A stretch of DNA of 64,000 nt, taken from assembly GCF_900114465.1 (NCBI RefSeq), contig NZ_FOTD01000006.1, positions 62,001 to 126,000 on the forward strand. The letters run 5' to 3'. This DNA comes from Trichococcus palustris (GTDB taxonomy: Bacteria; Bacillota; Bacilli; Lactobacillales; Aerococcaceae). The position numbers were made by a program, and so were the translations under genes. Positions 27,919-37,781 of the stretch are shown piece after piece (within the stretch, counting starts at the first letter, position 1; the number at the start of each line of letters is the position of its first letter). The notes under the pieces are model-generated. The model did not search any database. It saw only the letters and a program-made list of their open reading frames with translations, and was not told where the DNA came from.

Positions 27919-28185
27919 TTAGATAATAACGGATTCTTCAACAACTTCTAGTAAACGGAAGTGTTTTGTAGCAGAAAGAGGACGAGTTTCCATAATTCTT
28001 ACTACATCACCCAATTTAGCTTGGTTGTTTTCATCATGCGCTTTGTACTTTTTAGAGTACTTGATGCGTTTACCGTAAGTAGGATGAGTTTTTTGTGTAG
28101 AAACTTCTACAACAATCGTCTTGTCCATCTTATCGGAAACAACGCGGCCTTGGTAGACTTTACGTTGATTACGTTCTTCAGTCAT
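27919..28185 (-). CDS. rpsQ: Ribosomal protein uS17
   Basis: 88 residues: [20 protein letters not shown] and [22 protein letters not shown]-fold primary 16S binder. Between rpmC and rplN. Confidence 0.98.
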   Translation of the reverse strand: MTEERNQRKVYQGRVVSDKMDKTIVVEVSTQKTHPTYGKRIKYSKKYKAHDENNQAKLGDVVRIMETRPLSATKHFRLLEVVEESVII

Positions 28186-28212
28186 TTGTTTGTGACCTCC
28201 TTTGCTGATCTA

Positions 28213-28407
28213 CTATTTTTGCAATTCTTGTTGTCGCAATACAGTTTTAATACGTGCAATTGATTTGCGCACTTCTTTCAAGCGAGCAGTGTTTTCTAAC
28301 TGTCCGGTTGCAAGTTGGAATCGTAGATTGAATAATTCTTCTTTGAATTGTTTTTCTTTTTCAACCATTTCAGCAGTGGATAACTCTTTAAGTTCATTAG
28401 CCTTCAT
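28213..28407 (-). CDS. rpmC: Ribosomal protein uL29
   Basis: 64 residues from ATG (28405-28407), chosen because GGTGGTG stands six bases before it. [20 protein letters not shown], then [20 protein letters not shown]. It overlaps the rplP end by 11 bases, which suggests coupled translation. Near the tunnel exit, a docking site for SRP and trigger factor. Confidence 0.96.
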   Translation of the reverse strand: MKANELKELSTAEMVEKEKQFKEELFNLRFQLATGQLENTARLKEVRKSIARIKTVLRQQELQK

Positions 28408-28831
28408 TCGATTCACCACCAATTTCTTTACGTTTTACAATTTTAGTTTTAAGTGGCAGTTTGTGCGATGCAAGACGTAAAGCTTCGCGTGCTACTTCTT
28501 CAGAAACGCCGCCTACTTCAAACATAATTTTGCCACGTTTTACAGGAGATACCCAGCCTTCAGGTGCCCCTTTACCAGAACCCATACGAACTCCGATAGC
28601 TTTAGATGTATAAGATTTGTGAGGGAAGATTTTAATCCAAACTTTCCCACCACGCTTCATGTAACGAGTCATTGCGATACGAGCTGCTTCGATTTGACGG
28701 TTTGTAACCCAGTGTGAGCCTACTGCTTGCAAACCATATTCGCCAAATGCGATTTCTTTTCCGCCTTTAGCTTCTCCGCGCATTTTTCCACGGAATTCAC
28801 GACGGTGTTTAACACGTTTAGGTACTAACAT
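28397..28831 (-). CDS. rplP: Ribosomal protein uL16
   Basis: 144 residues. [20 protein letters not shown] and [20 protein letters not shown] near the A-site tRNA. Three bases after rpsC. Confidence 0.98.
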   Translation of the reverse strand: MLVPKRVKHRREFRGKMRGEAKGGKEIAFGEYGLQAVGSHWVTNRQIEAARIAMTRYMKRGGKVWIKIFPHKSYTSKAIGVRMGSGKGAPEGWVSPVKRGKIMFEVGGVSEEVAREALRLASHKLPLKTKIVKRKEIGGESNEG

Positions 28832-28834
28832 TGA

Positions 28835-29491
28835 TTATTTCCCTCCTTTCTCAGTTGTTTTTCTTGCTGGCAATACTTCGCCACGGTAGATCCATACTTT
28901 AATTCCTAATTTACCGTAAGTTGTATTTGCTTCTTCCCATGCATAATCGATGTCTGCACGTAATGTATGCAATGGAACAGTTCCTTCTGAATGAGTTTCT
29001 GAACGAGCGATATCTGCTCCATTCAAACGACCGGAAACCATAGTTTTGATTCCTTTAGCTCCAGCTCTCATTGTACGTTGGATTGCTTGTTTTTGAGCAC
29101 GACGGAAAGCTACACGGTTTTCCAACTGTTTAGCAATGCCTTCGCCTACTAATTTAGCATCTAAGTCTGGTTTTTTGATTTCCACGATGTTGATGTGTAC
29201 TTTTTTACCAGTTAAATTGTTTAATTCTTTACGAGTTTTTTCTACTTCAGAACCGCCTTTACCGATAACCATACCCGGTTTAGCAGTATGAATTGATACG
29301 TTCACGCGGTTAGCTGCACGTTCAATTTCAATTTGTGAAACAGAAGCTTCGCTAAGGTTCTTTTCAATGTATTTACGGATGCGTAAATCTTCATGTAAGA
29401 AAGCTGCGTAATCTTTTTCAGCATACCATTTAGCATCCCAGTCACGGATGATGCCGACGCGTAATCCTAATGGATGAATTTTTTGACCCAC
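28835..29491 (-). CDS. rpsC: Ribosomal protein uS3
   Basis: 218 residues, GTG start (29489-29491) with GGAGGG upstream. KH domain with [21 protein letters not shown]-terminal [20 protein letters not shown]. mRNA entry helicase site. Confidence 0.98.
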   Translation of the reverse strand: MGQKIHPLGLRVGIIRDWDAKWYAEKDYAAFLHEDLRIRKYIEKNLSEASVSQIEIERAANRVNVSIHTAKPGMVIGKGGSEVEKTRKELNNLTGKKVHINIVEIKKPDLDAKLVGEGIAKQLENRVAFRRAQKQAIQRTMRAGAKGIKTMVSGRLNGADIARSETHSEGTVPLHTLRADIDYAWEEANTTYGKLGIKVWIYRGEVLPARKTTEKGGK

Positions 29492-29494
29492 AGA

Positions 29495-29851
29495 TTATCC
29501 CTCCTTCTTTTCTGATACCACAATTGTGATGTGGCTAGTACGTTTCAAAATTGGTGAAGCAGATCCTTTTGCACGTGGACGGAAGCGTTTCATTGTTGCT
29601 CCTTCATTCACGTAAGCTTCGCTTACTACCAATTTTTCAATATCTAAATCGTAATTATGTTCTGCATTAGCAATTGCTGACATCAACACTTTTTCAACAA
29701 CGGGCGAAGCGCCACGCGGTGTGAATTTCAGAATGGAGATAGCTTCTCCGATGCTTTTGCCTCTGATAAGATCCACTACTAAACGAACCTTACGAGCGGC
29801 AATGCGAACAGTTTTTGCAGTTGCTTTTGCAGCTGTGATTTGTTCTGGCAT
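29495..29851 (-). CDS. rplV: Ribosomal protein uL22
   Basis: 118 residues. [20 protein letters not shown] and the tunnel-lining hairpin [20 protein letters not shown], where macrolide resistance changes occur in other species; the loop looks ordinary. Confidence 0.98.
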   Translation of the reverse strand: MPEQITAAKATAKTVRIAARKVRLVVDLIRGKSIGEAISILKFTPRGASPVVEKVLMSAIANAEHNYDLDIEKLVVSEAYVNEGATMKRFRPRAKGSASPILKRTSHITIVVSEKKEG

Positions 29852-29871
29852 GTTATTTCCTCCCCTCGTAA

Positions 29872-30153
29872 TTAACGGCGACCTGTTTTCTTGTCGTCTG
29901 CGGCATGGCCACGGTATGTTCTTGTTGGAGCGAATTCTCCTAATTTGTGTCCTACCATGTCTTCTTGAATGTAAACTGGAACATGTTTTCTTCCATCATA
30001 AACTGCGATCGTTTGACCAATGAACTGAGGAAAAATTGTAGAGCGGCGAGACCAAGTTTTAATTACTTGTTTCTTTTCACTTGTTAATGCAGCTTCAACT
30101 TTCTTCATTAAGTGTTCATCGATAAAAGGTCCTTTTTTCAAACTACGACCCAT
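29872..30153 (-). CDS. rpsS: Ribosomal protein uS19
   Basis: 93 residues: [20 protein letters not shown] and [20 protein letters not shown]. Head protein close to A-site tRNA. Confidence 0.98.
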   Translation of the reverse strand: MGRSLKKGPFIDEHLMKKVEAALTSEKKQVIKTWSRRSTIFPQFIGQTIAVYDGRKHVPVYIQEDMVGHKLGEFAPTRTYRGHAADDKKTGRR

Positions 30154-30206
30154 GGTGAAGCCTCCTTTCGATTATCTGTTGCTTCTCTTCATTAATGTTT
30201 CAGTAA

Positions 30207-31037
30207 TTATTTTTTACGTCCACGAACGATTAGTTTGTTGGATTTAGCTTTCTTATCACGAGTCTTGTAACCAAGAGCAGGTTGTCCCCAAGGTGATACT
30301 GGCGCTTTACGTCCGATTGGAGCTTTACCTTCACCACCACCGTGTGGGTGATCGTTCGGGTTCATTGCAGATCCACGTACTGTAGGGCGTTTGCCTTTCC
30401 AGCGGTTACGTCCAGCTTTACCAAGGTTGATCAATTCGTGTTGTTCATTACCAACAGCACCGATTGTTGCACGGCAAGTTGAAAGGATCATACGAACTTC
30501 GCTTGAGTTCAAGCGAACCAAAGTGTATTTGCCTTCTTGTCCAAGTACTTGTGCACTTGTACCAGCAGAACGGATTAATTGTCCGCCTTTGCCTGGTTTT
30601 GTTTCGATGTTGTGGATAACTGTACCGACTGGGATGTTTGCCAATGGCAATGCGTTACCGACTTTGATGTCAGCCTCTACTCCAGATTCGATTTGTTGGC
30701 CTACTTCGATGCCTTTAGGGGCAATGATGTAAGTTTTGATTCCATCAACATATTGGATCAATGCGATGTTTGCAGAACGGTTTGGATCGTACTCAACTGC
30801 TTTAACGATTCCGATAACTCCGTCTTTGATACGTTTGAAGTCGATCACACGGTAAGCACGTTTGTGTCCACCAGCTTGATGACGAACGGTAATTTTACCT
30901 TGGTTGTTACGTCCGGCTTTTCTTTTGATTGGTTGGATCAATGATTTCTCAGGTGTTGTTTTTGTGATCTCTGCGAAATCTGAACCAGTCATATTACGAC
31001 GGCCGTTTGTAGTAGGTTTGTATTTCCTAATTCCCAC
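30207..31037 (-). CDS. rplB: Ribosomal protein uL2
   Basis: 276 residues, GTG start with AGGAGGGA upstream. [20 protein letters not shown] and the C-terminal [20 protein letters not shown] carrying the conserved His of the peptidyl-transferase neighbourhood. Confidence 0.98.
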   Translation of the reverse strand: MGIRKYKPTTNGRRNMTGSDFAEITKTTPEKSLIQPIKRKAGRNNQGKITVRHQAGGHKRAYRVIDFKRIKDGVIGIVKAVEYDPNRSANIALIQYVDGIKTYIIAPKGIEVGQQIESGVEADIKVGNALPLANIPVGTVIHNIETKPGKGGQLIRSAGTSAQVLGQEGKYTLVRLNSSEVRMILSTCRATIGAVGNEQHELINLGKAGRNRWKGKRPTVRGSAMNPNDHPHGGGEGKAPIGRKAPVSPWGQPALGYKTRDKKAKSNKLIVRGRKK

Positions 31038-31071
31038 GTTTTTCCCTCCTATTTGATGTATTTAAACATGA

Positions 31072-31356
31072 TTAATTTTCAAATAATTCGATGCTTTTTG
31101 ATGCTTCAGTCAAAGTGATGATTGCTTTACGGCGTTTTTTTGTATAGCCTTTGTATTTACCCATACGTTTTAACTTGCCGCGTACATTCATGATATTTAC
31201 GTTTTTAACATCTACGCCGAACAATGATTCGATCGATTGTTTAACTAGCGTTTTGTTAGCACGAACATCCACTTCAAAGGTATATTTCTTTTCATCCATT
31301 GCAAGCATAGAAGCTTCAGTGATGATTGGGCGTTTGATAACGTCATATGATTCCAT
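31072..31356 (-). CDS. rplW: Ribosomal protein uL23
   Basis: 94 residues: [20 protein letters not shown] and [20 protein letters not shown]. Tunnel-exit docking site for chaperones. Start overlaps the rplD stop by one base. Confidence 0.97.
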   Translation of the reverse strand: MESYDVIKRPIITEASMLAMDEKKYTFEVDVRANKTLVKQSIESLFGVDVKNVNIMNVRGKLKRMGKYKGYTKKRRKAIITLTEASKSIELFEN

Positions 31357-31979
31357 TATTGAAGAGCCTCCTCTACCTTAGAAAGTGCAGCTTGTGTTAA
31401 TACTAATGTGTTGTTTGAAACAACATCTAATACGTTCAAACCAGTTTCGCCAAGTACAGTAACATTTGGAATGTTACGTGCTGATAAAGCAGCGAAGTCA
31501 TTGTCGTTTTCTACAACGAACAATACTTTTTTATCAAGGTTTAAGTTTTTCAACACTTGTGCAAATTCTTTTGTTTTTGGTGCGTCAAAGTTCAAGCTTT
31601 CAACTACTAATAGGTTTCCTTCAGCCACTTTTGATGAAAGAACTGATTTGATAGCTAAACGACGAACTTTTTTATTTAATTTATAACTGTAAGAACGAGG
31701 TGTTGGTCCGAAGACTACTCCACCGCCTACCCATTGTGGTGAACGGATTGAGCCTTGGCGTGCACGGCCAGTTCCTTTTTGTTTCCATGGTTTACGACCA
31801 CCGCCGCTAACTGCGCTACGATTTTTAACTGCGTGAGTTCCTTGTCTTAATGAAGCACGTTGCATAAGAATTGCATCGTAAACAACGTTTTCGTTTGGCT
31901 CAATTCCAAAGATTTCTTCATTCAAAGTAACTTCACCGTTTTGTGTTCCATCTTGTCTAAATAAGGCTACGTTTGGCAT
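31356..31979 (-). CDS. rplD: Ribosomal protein uL4
   Basis: 207 residues. The tunnel loop [20 protein letters not shown] is plain; [18 protein letters not shown] precedes it. In some bacteria L4 represses the S10 operon through its leader; whether this happens here is unknown. Confidence 0.98.
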   Translation of the reverse strand: MPNVALFRQDGTQNGEVTLNEEIFGIEPNENVVYDAILMQRASLRQGTHAVKNRSAVSGGGRKPWKQKGTGRARQGSIRSPQWVGGGVVFGPTPRSYSYKLNKKVRRLAIKSVLSSKVAEGNLLVVESLNFDAPKTKEFAQVLKNLNLDKKVLFVVENDNDFAALSARNIPNVTVLGETGLNVLDVVSNNTLVLTQAALSKVEEALQ

Positions 31980-32006
31980 TTTTCTCGTTCCTCCTCTCTA
32001 ATTTTA

Positions 32007-32645
32007 TTATTTTTTAACAGCTTTACGAGCTGTTTTGATTTCGATTAATGATTTTTTAGAACCAGGTACATTACCTTTGATCAAGATTACGTTGTTCTCA
32101 ACGTCAATCTTTACGATTTCAAGGTTTTGGATAGTGACACGGTCATTACCCATACGTCCTGCTAATTTTTTACCTTTAAATACGCGAGATGGGAATGAAG
32201 CTGCACCCATTGAACCAGGACGACGATGGTAACGAGATCCGTGGGCCATTGGTCCACGACTTTGTCCGTGACGTTTGATAACGCCTTGGAAGCCATGTCC
32301 TTTAGATGTACCAGTGACATCAACGATGTCGCCTGCTTCGAACATATCTACTTTAATTTCTTGTCCTACTTCGTATTCTCCCAGCTCAACATCGTTAAAT
32401 TCGCGAATGAAGCGCTTAGGAGCAGTTTTTGCTTTTGCTGCATGACCCTTAGCAGGTTTGTTTGTCAATACTTCGCGAATTTCTTGGTAACCTAGTTGTA
32501 CTGCTTCGTAGCCGTCTGTTTCGATTGTTTTAACTTGTAAAACAACGTTTGGAGTAGCTTCGATAACGGTAACTGGTACTAATTCACCATTTTCAGTGAA
32601 GTATTGAGTCATTCCTACTTTTCTGCCTAAGATTCCTTTGGTCAT
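32007..32645 (-). CDS. rplC: Ribosomal protein uL3
   Basis: 212 residues: [20 protein letters not shown] and [20 protein letters not shown], the conserved W/R-loop region near the peptidyl-transferase centre. Second gene of the S10 operon. Confidence 0.98.
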   Translation of the reverse strand: MTKGILGRKVGMTQYFTENGELVPVTVIEATPNVVLQVKTIETDGYEAVQLGYQEIREVLTNKPAKGHAAKAKTAPKRFIREFNDVELGEYEVGQEIKVDMFEAGDIVDVTGTSKGHGFQGVIKRHGQSRGPMAHGSRYHRRPGSMGAASFPSRVFKGKKLAGRMGNDRVTIQNLEIVKIDVENNVILIKGNVPGSKKSLIEIKTARKAVKK

Positions 32646-32683
32646 GGTAACACCTCCGTTTGTTTTTTATTATTTAGGTTTGA

Positions 32684-32992
32684 TTATAATTTGATTTCGA
32701 TGTCTACGCCGCTTGGTAAATCAAGCTTCATTAACGCGTCAACAGTTTTTGTTGTTGGGTTGATGATGTCGATTAGACGTTTGTGTGTAAGCATTTCGAA
32801 CTGCTCACGAGAATCTTTATACTTGTGAGTAGCACGGATCACTGTGTAAAGTGTTCTTTCAGTCGGTAATGGAATCGGACCTGAAACGGTAGCTCCCGTT
32901 CTTTTTGCTGTTTCCACAATCTTATCCGCTGATTGATCAAGAGCACGGTGTTCATATGCTTTCAAACGAATACGTATTTTTTGTTTTGCCAT
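32684..32992 (-). CDS. rpsJ: Ribosomal protein uS10
   Basis: 102 residues: [48 protein letters not shown]. First gene of the S10-spc-alpha superoperon, preceded by AAGGAGGGA. It also takes part in antitermination as NusE. Confidence 0.98.
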   Translation of the reverse strand: MAKQKIRIRLKAYEHRALDQSADKIVETAKRTGATVSGPIPLPTERTLYTVIRATHKYKDSREQFEMLTHKRLIDIINPTTKTVDALMKLDLPSGVDIEIKL

Positions 32993-33160
32993 GTTGTTCC
33001 CTCCTTCGTCAAATGTAATTCATAAGACTAGCTCCACGAAAATTTTCCGGTACACCCGCCGTGGCAAAGCGTCCGGGTGTGTCGCAACCTCTCGTCTCTT
33101 CGCTGCGGTTCCCGAATCATCGGGCCCCAATACATTATTCATAGCCATGAATGCCGTACT
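32993..33160 (-). ncRNA. S10 operon leader with stable hairpins
   Basis: The ~165-nt leader contains CCCGA/TCGGG (33111-33115, 33120-33124) and ACACCCG/CGGGTGT (33052-33058, 33074-33080). Leader control of S10 operons is known in several bacteria; this fold was not matched to a family. Confidence 0.45.
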
Positions 33161-33165
33161 AGTAA

Positions 33166-33194
33166 ATTATACATAATCGCATTAACAAATGCAA
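33166..33194 (-). promoter_or_regulatory. S10 operon promoter
   Basis: Minus-strand TTGCAT (33189-33194), 17 bp, TATAAT (33166-33171). Confidence 0.85.
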
Positions 33195-33692
33195 GTCTTT
33201 TCTGAAAACAATCATGATTTTTCTCATGTGCCTTTCAAAAATAATTTGCATCCGTCCTTGATATGATTCATTTTACCCTCTCACTATTATACTGATTCAA
33301 AAAAAGATTGCAACTATTTTCCTGTTTCTCTCATCATTTTATTTTCAGCCCAGTTTTTTATAGTGTTCACGCTACACGCTGTGCCCTTATTATAGAAGAA
33401 ACACGTCTTTTCCATTTTTGCGAAGATCATGGGAAACGTAAGACAAACTTTTTCGTATTTTTCGATTCGTTCCAAAAATATTTTTAAAAGATTTGAAAAA
33501 CTTGTTATATCAGTCTTTACAGGCATTTTTTTGCCCGTTGTGAATACCGCTCATGTCAGACTCCCGGTTCGCCATCCCTGATGCCGGAACTTCTTTCTAC
33601 TATATAAGAAGCACTTGATTTTTGCAGTCTTTCGTTCATTTTGCGGGTAGTCCCCTCCCATGGATGCTTTCGAATAGTGCGCATACGTTCCA

Positions 33693-33709
33693 TGTTACAT
33701 ATTCTGACA
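33693..33709 (+). promoter_or_regulatory. GlnR/TnrA binding box upstream of amt
   Basis: TGTTACATATTCTGACA fits TGTNA-N7-TNACA exactly. It lies about 110 bases before the amt start and about 42 bases before the TAGAAT -10 candidate. Confidence 0.75.
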
Positions 33710-33750
33710 TAACCCGTTATCAGTTTGATGATTTTCTTTGGATTCGGTTG

Positions 33751-33756
33751 TAGAAT
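33751..33756 (+). promoter_or_regulatory. Candidate -10 of amt
   Basis: TAGAAT preceded by TTG; the -35 (TGATTT at 17 bp) is poor, as expected for a promoter that needs or answers to a regulator. Confidence 0.4.
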
Positions 33757-33817
33757 GGACGAAACGGTAAGCAATACATATTTTTTTAAATCATTTTTAT
33801 CAAGGGAGGATTACAAA

Positions 33818-35614
33818 ATGGAAAATATTAATTATGCAGATACTACGTTCGTATTCTTTGCAACAGCGCTGGTCATGCTGATGACGCCGGCTTTGTCCCT
33901 ATTTTATGGAGGCATGGTCAGAGGAAAGAATGTGCTCAGCACGACGATGCACAGTTATGCGGCAATCGCAGTCGTATCCGTCCAATGGTTACTTTTTGGT
34001 TATTCATTCGTATTCGGCGGAAACAGTCCCTTGACCGGAGATTTTTCTTTCGCACTATTAAATGGCGTAGGTTTTTCACCAATCGATTATGCGCCGACGG
34101 TTCCCCATCAATTATTCATGATGTTTCAATTGGCCTTCGCGATCATCACTCCTGCCCTGATTTCAGGAAGTGTCGCAGAAAGAATTAAGTTCCCAGCGTT
34201 CCTTGCCTTCATCTTACTGTGGACAACCTTCATTTATGATCCTATTGCCCACTGGGTATGGGGTAACGGCGGTTGGATCCGTGAACTGGGCGCGCTGGAT
34301 TTTGCAGGCGGAAGCGTCATCCATATCAGTTCCGGCGTCTCCGCACTTGTAGCCGCCATCTTCATCGGCAAGAGGATCAATGCGGATTCCGTTAGACCCC
34401 ACAGCATACCGATGACCATGGTCGGGGCGGGGGTGCTGTTGTTCGGCTGGTTCGGTTTTAATGCCGGCAGCGCCCTTGCCATTAATGCTATCGCAGTGAA
34501 TGCTTTTATCACAACCGCTATGGCAGCAGCTACCGCCGGTCTTAGCTGGCTCCTGTGCGAATGGATCATCCATAAGAAACCAACTGCATTGGGATTCGTC
34601 AGCGGTATCGTAGCCGGACTTGTTTCCATCACCCCCGGAGCTGGTTTTGTCAGCCCGCTTTCTTCGCTGGCTATCGGTTTCATCGGCGGAATTGCTTGTT
34701 TCTTTGGTGTCACCGTTTTGAAACGGAAATTAGGCTATGATGATGCCCTTGATGCTTTCGGTTGCCACGGAATCGGCGGTATCTGGGGCGGCATCGCAAC
34801 AGGTATTTTCGCAACAAGCTCCATCAATCCCGGAATCGAAGGCGGCCTGGTGGATGGCAAACTTGCGCTATTAATCGCCGAGCTCATCAGCATGGCGGCT
34901 ATCATTGCCTACGCTGCTGCAGGATCTTATATCCTATTGAAATTGATCAGTCTTGTTATGCCGGTTAGGGTTACGGCTGAAGAAGAGGAAAGCGGTTTGG
35001 ATTACTCCCTACACGGAGAGGCTGCCTACGGTACTGTCAACGCTGTAAGTTTTGACAACAGACTGTCTGAAAGCGAACATGAAACAGTGCCAGGAGATTT
35101 GTCTACAGTATTGAGTGGATTGAAAAACATGGCGTTCAATGGAAGCGAACCTGCTCTGGCGTTCGACGGCGGGTTCAACGTCGACGTGCACGATGCCATT
35201 GTAGTGGAACGAAGCTCCGTAGCCATTTCGGATAATTCATTGCCTAAATATGCCAAACTTACAAAAGTCGAAATAGTGATCAACGAAAGCAAATTCGACC
35301 GTCTGAAAAAAGCCCTGAATGGTATCGGCATCACCGGCATGACCGTTTCCAATGTATTCGGATATGGCATGCAAAAAGGCCACACCACTTACTACCGCGG
35401 GGTGGAAGCCGAAGCTGACCTGTTGCCAAAAGTCCGAGTGGAAATCGTTGTCAGCAGTGTACCAGTCGATCTAGTCATCGAGACAGCCAAAAAAGCACTT
35501 TACACCGGAAATATCGGCGACGGCAAAATATTTGTTTACGATGTTGAGAATGTCATCCGCATCAGCACCGGGGACCAAGGCAAAAAAGCATTGGAGTATC
35601 CCGTAGAAGCATAG
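33818..35614 (+). CDS. Ammonium transporter fused to a PII (GlnK) domain
   Basis: 598 residues from ATG (33818-33820) with AAGGGAGGA upstream; an extension to 33725 has no ribosome site. Residues 1 to ~385 are an Amt channel with eleven predicted spans: FYGGMVRGKNVL, DFAGGSVIHISSGVSALVAA and DALDAFGCHGIGGIWGG give the Amt signature and the twin-His pore. A linker (~386-478) joins a PII domain (~479-590): FGYGMQKGHT (Q519), T-loop YYRGVEAEADLLPK, B-loop TGNIGDGKIFV, C-loop VIRISTGD. The Tyr uridylylated in enteric GlnK (position 51) is Ala531 here, and the second C-loop Arg is Ser. The ammonium gate and its nucleotide/2-oxoglutarate sensor are thus one chain. Monocistronic, with a GlnR box upstream. 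Confidence 0.95.
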   Translation: MENINYADTTFVFFATALVMLMTPALSLFYGGMVRGKNVLSTTMHSYAAIAVVSVQWLLFGYSFVFGGNSPLTGDFSFALLNGVGFSPIDYAPTVPHQLFMMFQLAFAIITPALISGSVAERIKFPAFLAFILLWTTFIYDPIAHWVWGNGGWIRELGALDFAGGSVIHISSGVSALVAAIFIGKRINADSVRPHSIPMTMVGAGVLLFGWFGFNAGSALAINAIAVNAFITTAMAAATAGLSWLLCEWIIHKKPTALGFVSGIVAGLVSITPGAGFVSPLSSLAIGFIGGIACFFGVTVLKRKLGYDDALDAFGCHGIGGIWGGIATGIFATSSINPGIEGGLVDGKLALLIAELISMAAIIAYAAAGSYILLKLISLVMPVRVTAEEEESGLDYSLHGEAAYGTVNAVSFDNRLSESEHETVPGDLSTVLSGLKNMAFNGSEPALAFDGGFNVDVHDAIVVERSSVAISDNSLPKYAKLTKVEIVINESKFDRLKKALNGIGITGMTVSNVFGYGMQKGHTTYYRGVEAEADLLPKVRVEIVVSSVPVDLVIETAKKALYTGNIGDGKIFVYDVENVIRISTGDQGKKALEYPVEA

Positions 35615-35697
35615 TAAAGAGATTTGATGCGCTGTCCGATGTTCAGCCCATCAAATCAGAAACGCTGAGATAAAAAAAACATCCTGTTATATCGAAT

Positions 35698-35744
35698 GAA
35701 TCCCCACCCTGCCTTGACATATCCGGCAGGATGGGGATTTTTTT
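35698..35744 (+). terminator. Terminator of amt-PII
   Basis: AATCCCCA.CCTGCC / GGCAGG.TGGGGATT then seven T. A further GATTTGATG/CATCAAATC repeat (35621-35657) lies between the stop and this terminator. Confidence 0.9.
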
Positions 35745-35812
35745 GCGGCAAAGCTTAACCCCGTCTCCTTTCGGATCAGATAAAAGTGCGGAAACTTTCT
35801 ATCCAATCAAAA

Positions 35813-35858
35813 GAACCAAAAACGCTAGACTCAAAAATGAGTCATTTGTTTTCGGTTC
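35813..35858 (-). terminator. Terminator after the thiolase fragment
   Basis: GAACCGAAAAC / GTTTTTGGTTC outer stem with GACTCA/TGAGTC inside, then TTTT on the minus strand. Confidence 0.7.
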
Positions 35859-35894
35859 ATTATATTATCATTTTTCTATCGGTACTTTTTAGAG

Positions 35895-36389
35895 TTAAGC
35901 TTTATGGTAACCATTTTCCAACAGGATCGCAATACCCATACCGCCACCGATAAAAGCAGAACCGATACCGTATTTGTATTCCGGATGGTTTTTGAATTCA
36001 TGTAGAATGGAAACCATGATACGCGCACCTAACATGCCAAGCGGGTGACCTAATGATACCCCACCACCATTTGGATTGTAGTTGTTTTTATACCAGTCGC
36101 TGTTCATGTCAACGCCTAGTTCATCCAAGCAAGCAACTCGTTGCGCTGCGAATGCTTCATTGATTTCTAAGATGCCGACATCTTTTTGCAGGTCCAACCC
36201 GCTGCGTTCCAATAAAGCTTTGATGGCTGGAACTGGTCCCATACCCATGTATTCCGGCTCTACTCCGGAAACTTTATAGTCGACAACCTTAGCCCAAACG
36301 GTCAAGTTATTTTTTTCGGCATAAGAAGCGGATGTCACGATACTGAATGCGCCGCCGTCATTCAAGCCGGATGCGTTTCCCGTGAGGCA
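35895..36389 (-). pseudogene. Acetyl-CoA acetyltransferase (thiolase), C-terminal fragment
   Basis: About 160 codons of a thiolase C-terminal domain; homology starts abruptly at TGNASGLNDGGAFSIV, where full enzymes (~390 residues) have about 235 more residues. GGGVSLGHPLGMLGARI keeps the catalytic His, but IGGGMGIA is preceded by Phe where the second active Cys should be, and the N-terminal Cys is missing. The break lies only about 15 bases from the tuf terminator. There is no ribosome site; the first possible start is a TTG at 36365. I infer a remnant left by a rearrangement, not a working enzyme. Confidence 0.8.
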
Positions 36390-36404
36390 AATGGTCGCAA
36401 AAAC

Positions 36405-36442
36405 GCAAAAAAGCCCCGAGAGCAGAAGCTCTCGGGACTTTT
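36405..36442 (-). terminator. Terminator of tuf
   Basis: AGTCCCGAGAGC, loop TTCT, GCTCTCGGGGCT then six T on the minus strand. Confidence 0.92.
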
Positions 36443-36472
36443 TTATCGCATTAAATTTTATTCAGAATAAAA

Positions 36473-37660
36473 TTATTTTGTGATTGTTGCTACGATACCA
36501 GCGCCTACTGTACGGCCACCTTCACGAATAGAGAACTTAGTTCCTTCTTCGATAGCGATTGGGTGGATCAATTCAATAGTCATAGTAACGTTGTCGCCAG
36601 GCATTACCATTTCAACGCCTTCTGGTAAGTTACATACACCAGTAACGTCAGTTGTACGGAAATAGAATTGTGGACGGTAGTTTGTGAAGAATGGAGTGTG
36701 ACGTCCGCCTTCTTCTTTTGATAATACATAAACTTCAGCAGTAAAAGTTGTATGTGGAGTGATTGTGCCTGGTTTAGCTAATACTTGACCACGTTGGATT
36801 TGATCACGTGTAACACCACGTAATAAAGCTCCAACGTTATCGCCAGCTTCAGCGTAATCCAATAATTTACGGAACATTTCAACACCAGTTACAACTGTTT
36901 TCTTAGTTTCTTCAGCAATACCGACGATTTCAACTTCGTCACCAACGCGGACTTGTCCACGTTCAACACGGCCTGTAGCAACAGTACCACGTCCTGTGAT
37001 TGAGAATACGTCTTCGATAGGCATCATGAATGGTTTGTCAGTATCACGAACTGGAGTTGGGATATATTCGTCAACAGCAGCCATCAATTCTAAGATTTTT
37101 TCTTCGTAAGCTGGGTCGCCTTCAAGAGCTTTCAAAGCTGAACCAGAGATTACAGGAACATCGTCGCCAGGGAAATCGTATTCTGTTAACAGGTCACGAA
37201 CTTCCATTTCAACTAATTCTAACAATTCTTCGTCATCGACCATATCAACTTTGTTTAAGAAAACAACGATGTATGGAACACCAACTTGGCGAGACAATAG
37301 GATATGTTCGCGAGTTTGTGGCATTGGGCCATCAGCAGCAGATACTACTAAGATAGCGCCGTCCATTTGTGCAGCACCAGTGATCATGTTTTTAACATAG
37401 TCAGCATGGCCTGGGCAGTCTACGTGAGCGTAGTGACGAGTTTCAGTTGAGTATTCAACGTGAGAAGTGTTGATCGTGATACCACGTTCTCTTTCTTCTG
37501 GAGCGTTGTCGATTGCAGCATAGTTAGATGCTTCAGCGAACCCTTTTTTAGCTAAAACTGTTGTGATAGCTGCTGTTAATGTTGTTTTACCATGGTCAAC
37601 GTGTCCGATTGTACCAACGTTTACATGGGGTTTTGAACGGTCGAATTTTACTTTTGCCAT
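36473..37660 (-). CDS. tuf: Elongation factor Tu
   Basis: 395 residues, complete. G1 GHVDHGKT, G3 DCPGHADY, G4 NKVD, effector region [14 protein letters not shown], and late [20 protein letters not shown]. Delivers aminoacyl-tRNA as a GTP complex. Transcribed from its own promoter as well as possibly from the str operon. Confidence 0.99.
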   Translation of the reverse strand: MAKVKFDRSKPHVNVGTIGHVDHGKTTLTAAITTVLAKKGFAEASNYAAIDNAPEERERGITINTSHVEYSTETRHYAHVDCPGHADYVKNMITGAAQMDGAILVVSAADGPMPQTREHILLSRQVGVPYIVVFLNKVDMVDDEELLELVEMEVRDLLTEYDFPGDDVPVISGSALKALEGDPAYEEKILELMAAVDEYIPTPVRDTDKPFMMPIEDVFSITGRGTVATGRVERGQVRVGDEVEIVGIAEETKKTVVTGVEMFRKLLDYAEAGDNVGALLRGVTRDQIQRGQVLAKPGTITPHTTFTAEVYVLSKEEGGRHTPFFTNYRPQFYFRTTDVTGVCNLPEGVEMVMPGDNVTMTIELIHPIAIEEGTKFSIREGGRTVGAGIVATITK

Positions 37661-37728
37661 TTTAAATCATTTCCTCCTCATATTGAGTGCTTATAATTTG
37701 TTATAGACTCATATCATCTATCGTATAA

Positions 37729-37757
37729 AGTATACCGACTTGCGGTAAAAAAAGCAA
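37729..37757 (-). promoter_or_regulatory. tuf promoter
   Basis: Minus-strand TTGCTT (37752-37757), 17 bp, TATACT (37729-37734), about 70 nt before tuf and just after the fusA stop. Confidence 0.8.
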
Positions 37758-37781
37758 TATAGAAGCTAAACAACAAAGAGA

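Larger units (their letters stand above)
33195..33817. other. Divergent control region between rpsJ and amt
   Basis: About 620 bases without a convincing gene; two minus-strand frames of about 70 codons lack ribosome sites. It contains a GlnR/TnrA box, a CTTCTT/AAGAAG repeat (33591-33612) and the amt promoter. Confidence 0.6.

Noticed and set aside
33314-33774. Two minus-strand frames of about 70 codons in the rpsJ-amt gap
   Set aside because: No ribosome site, odd composition (Cys/Phe/Arg-rich), and they cross the GlnR box and promoter region.
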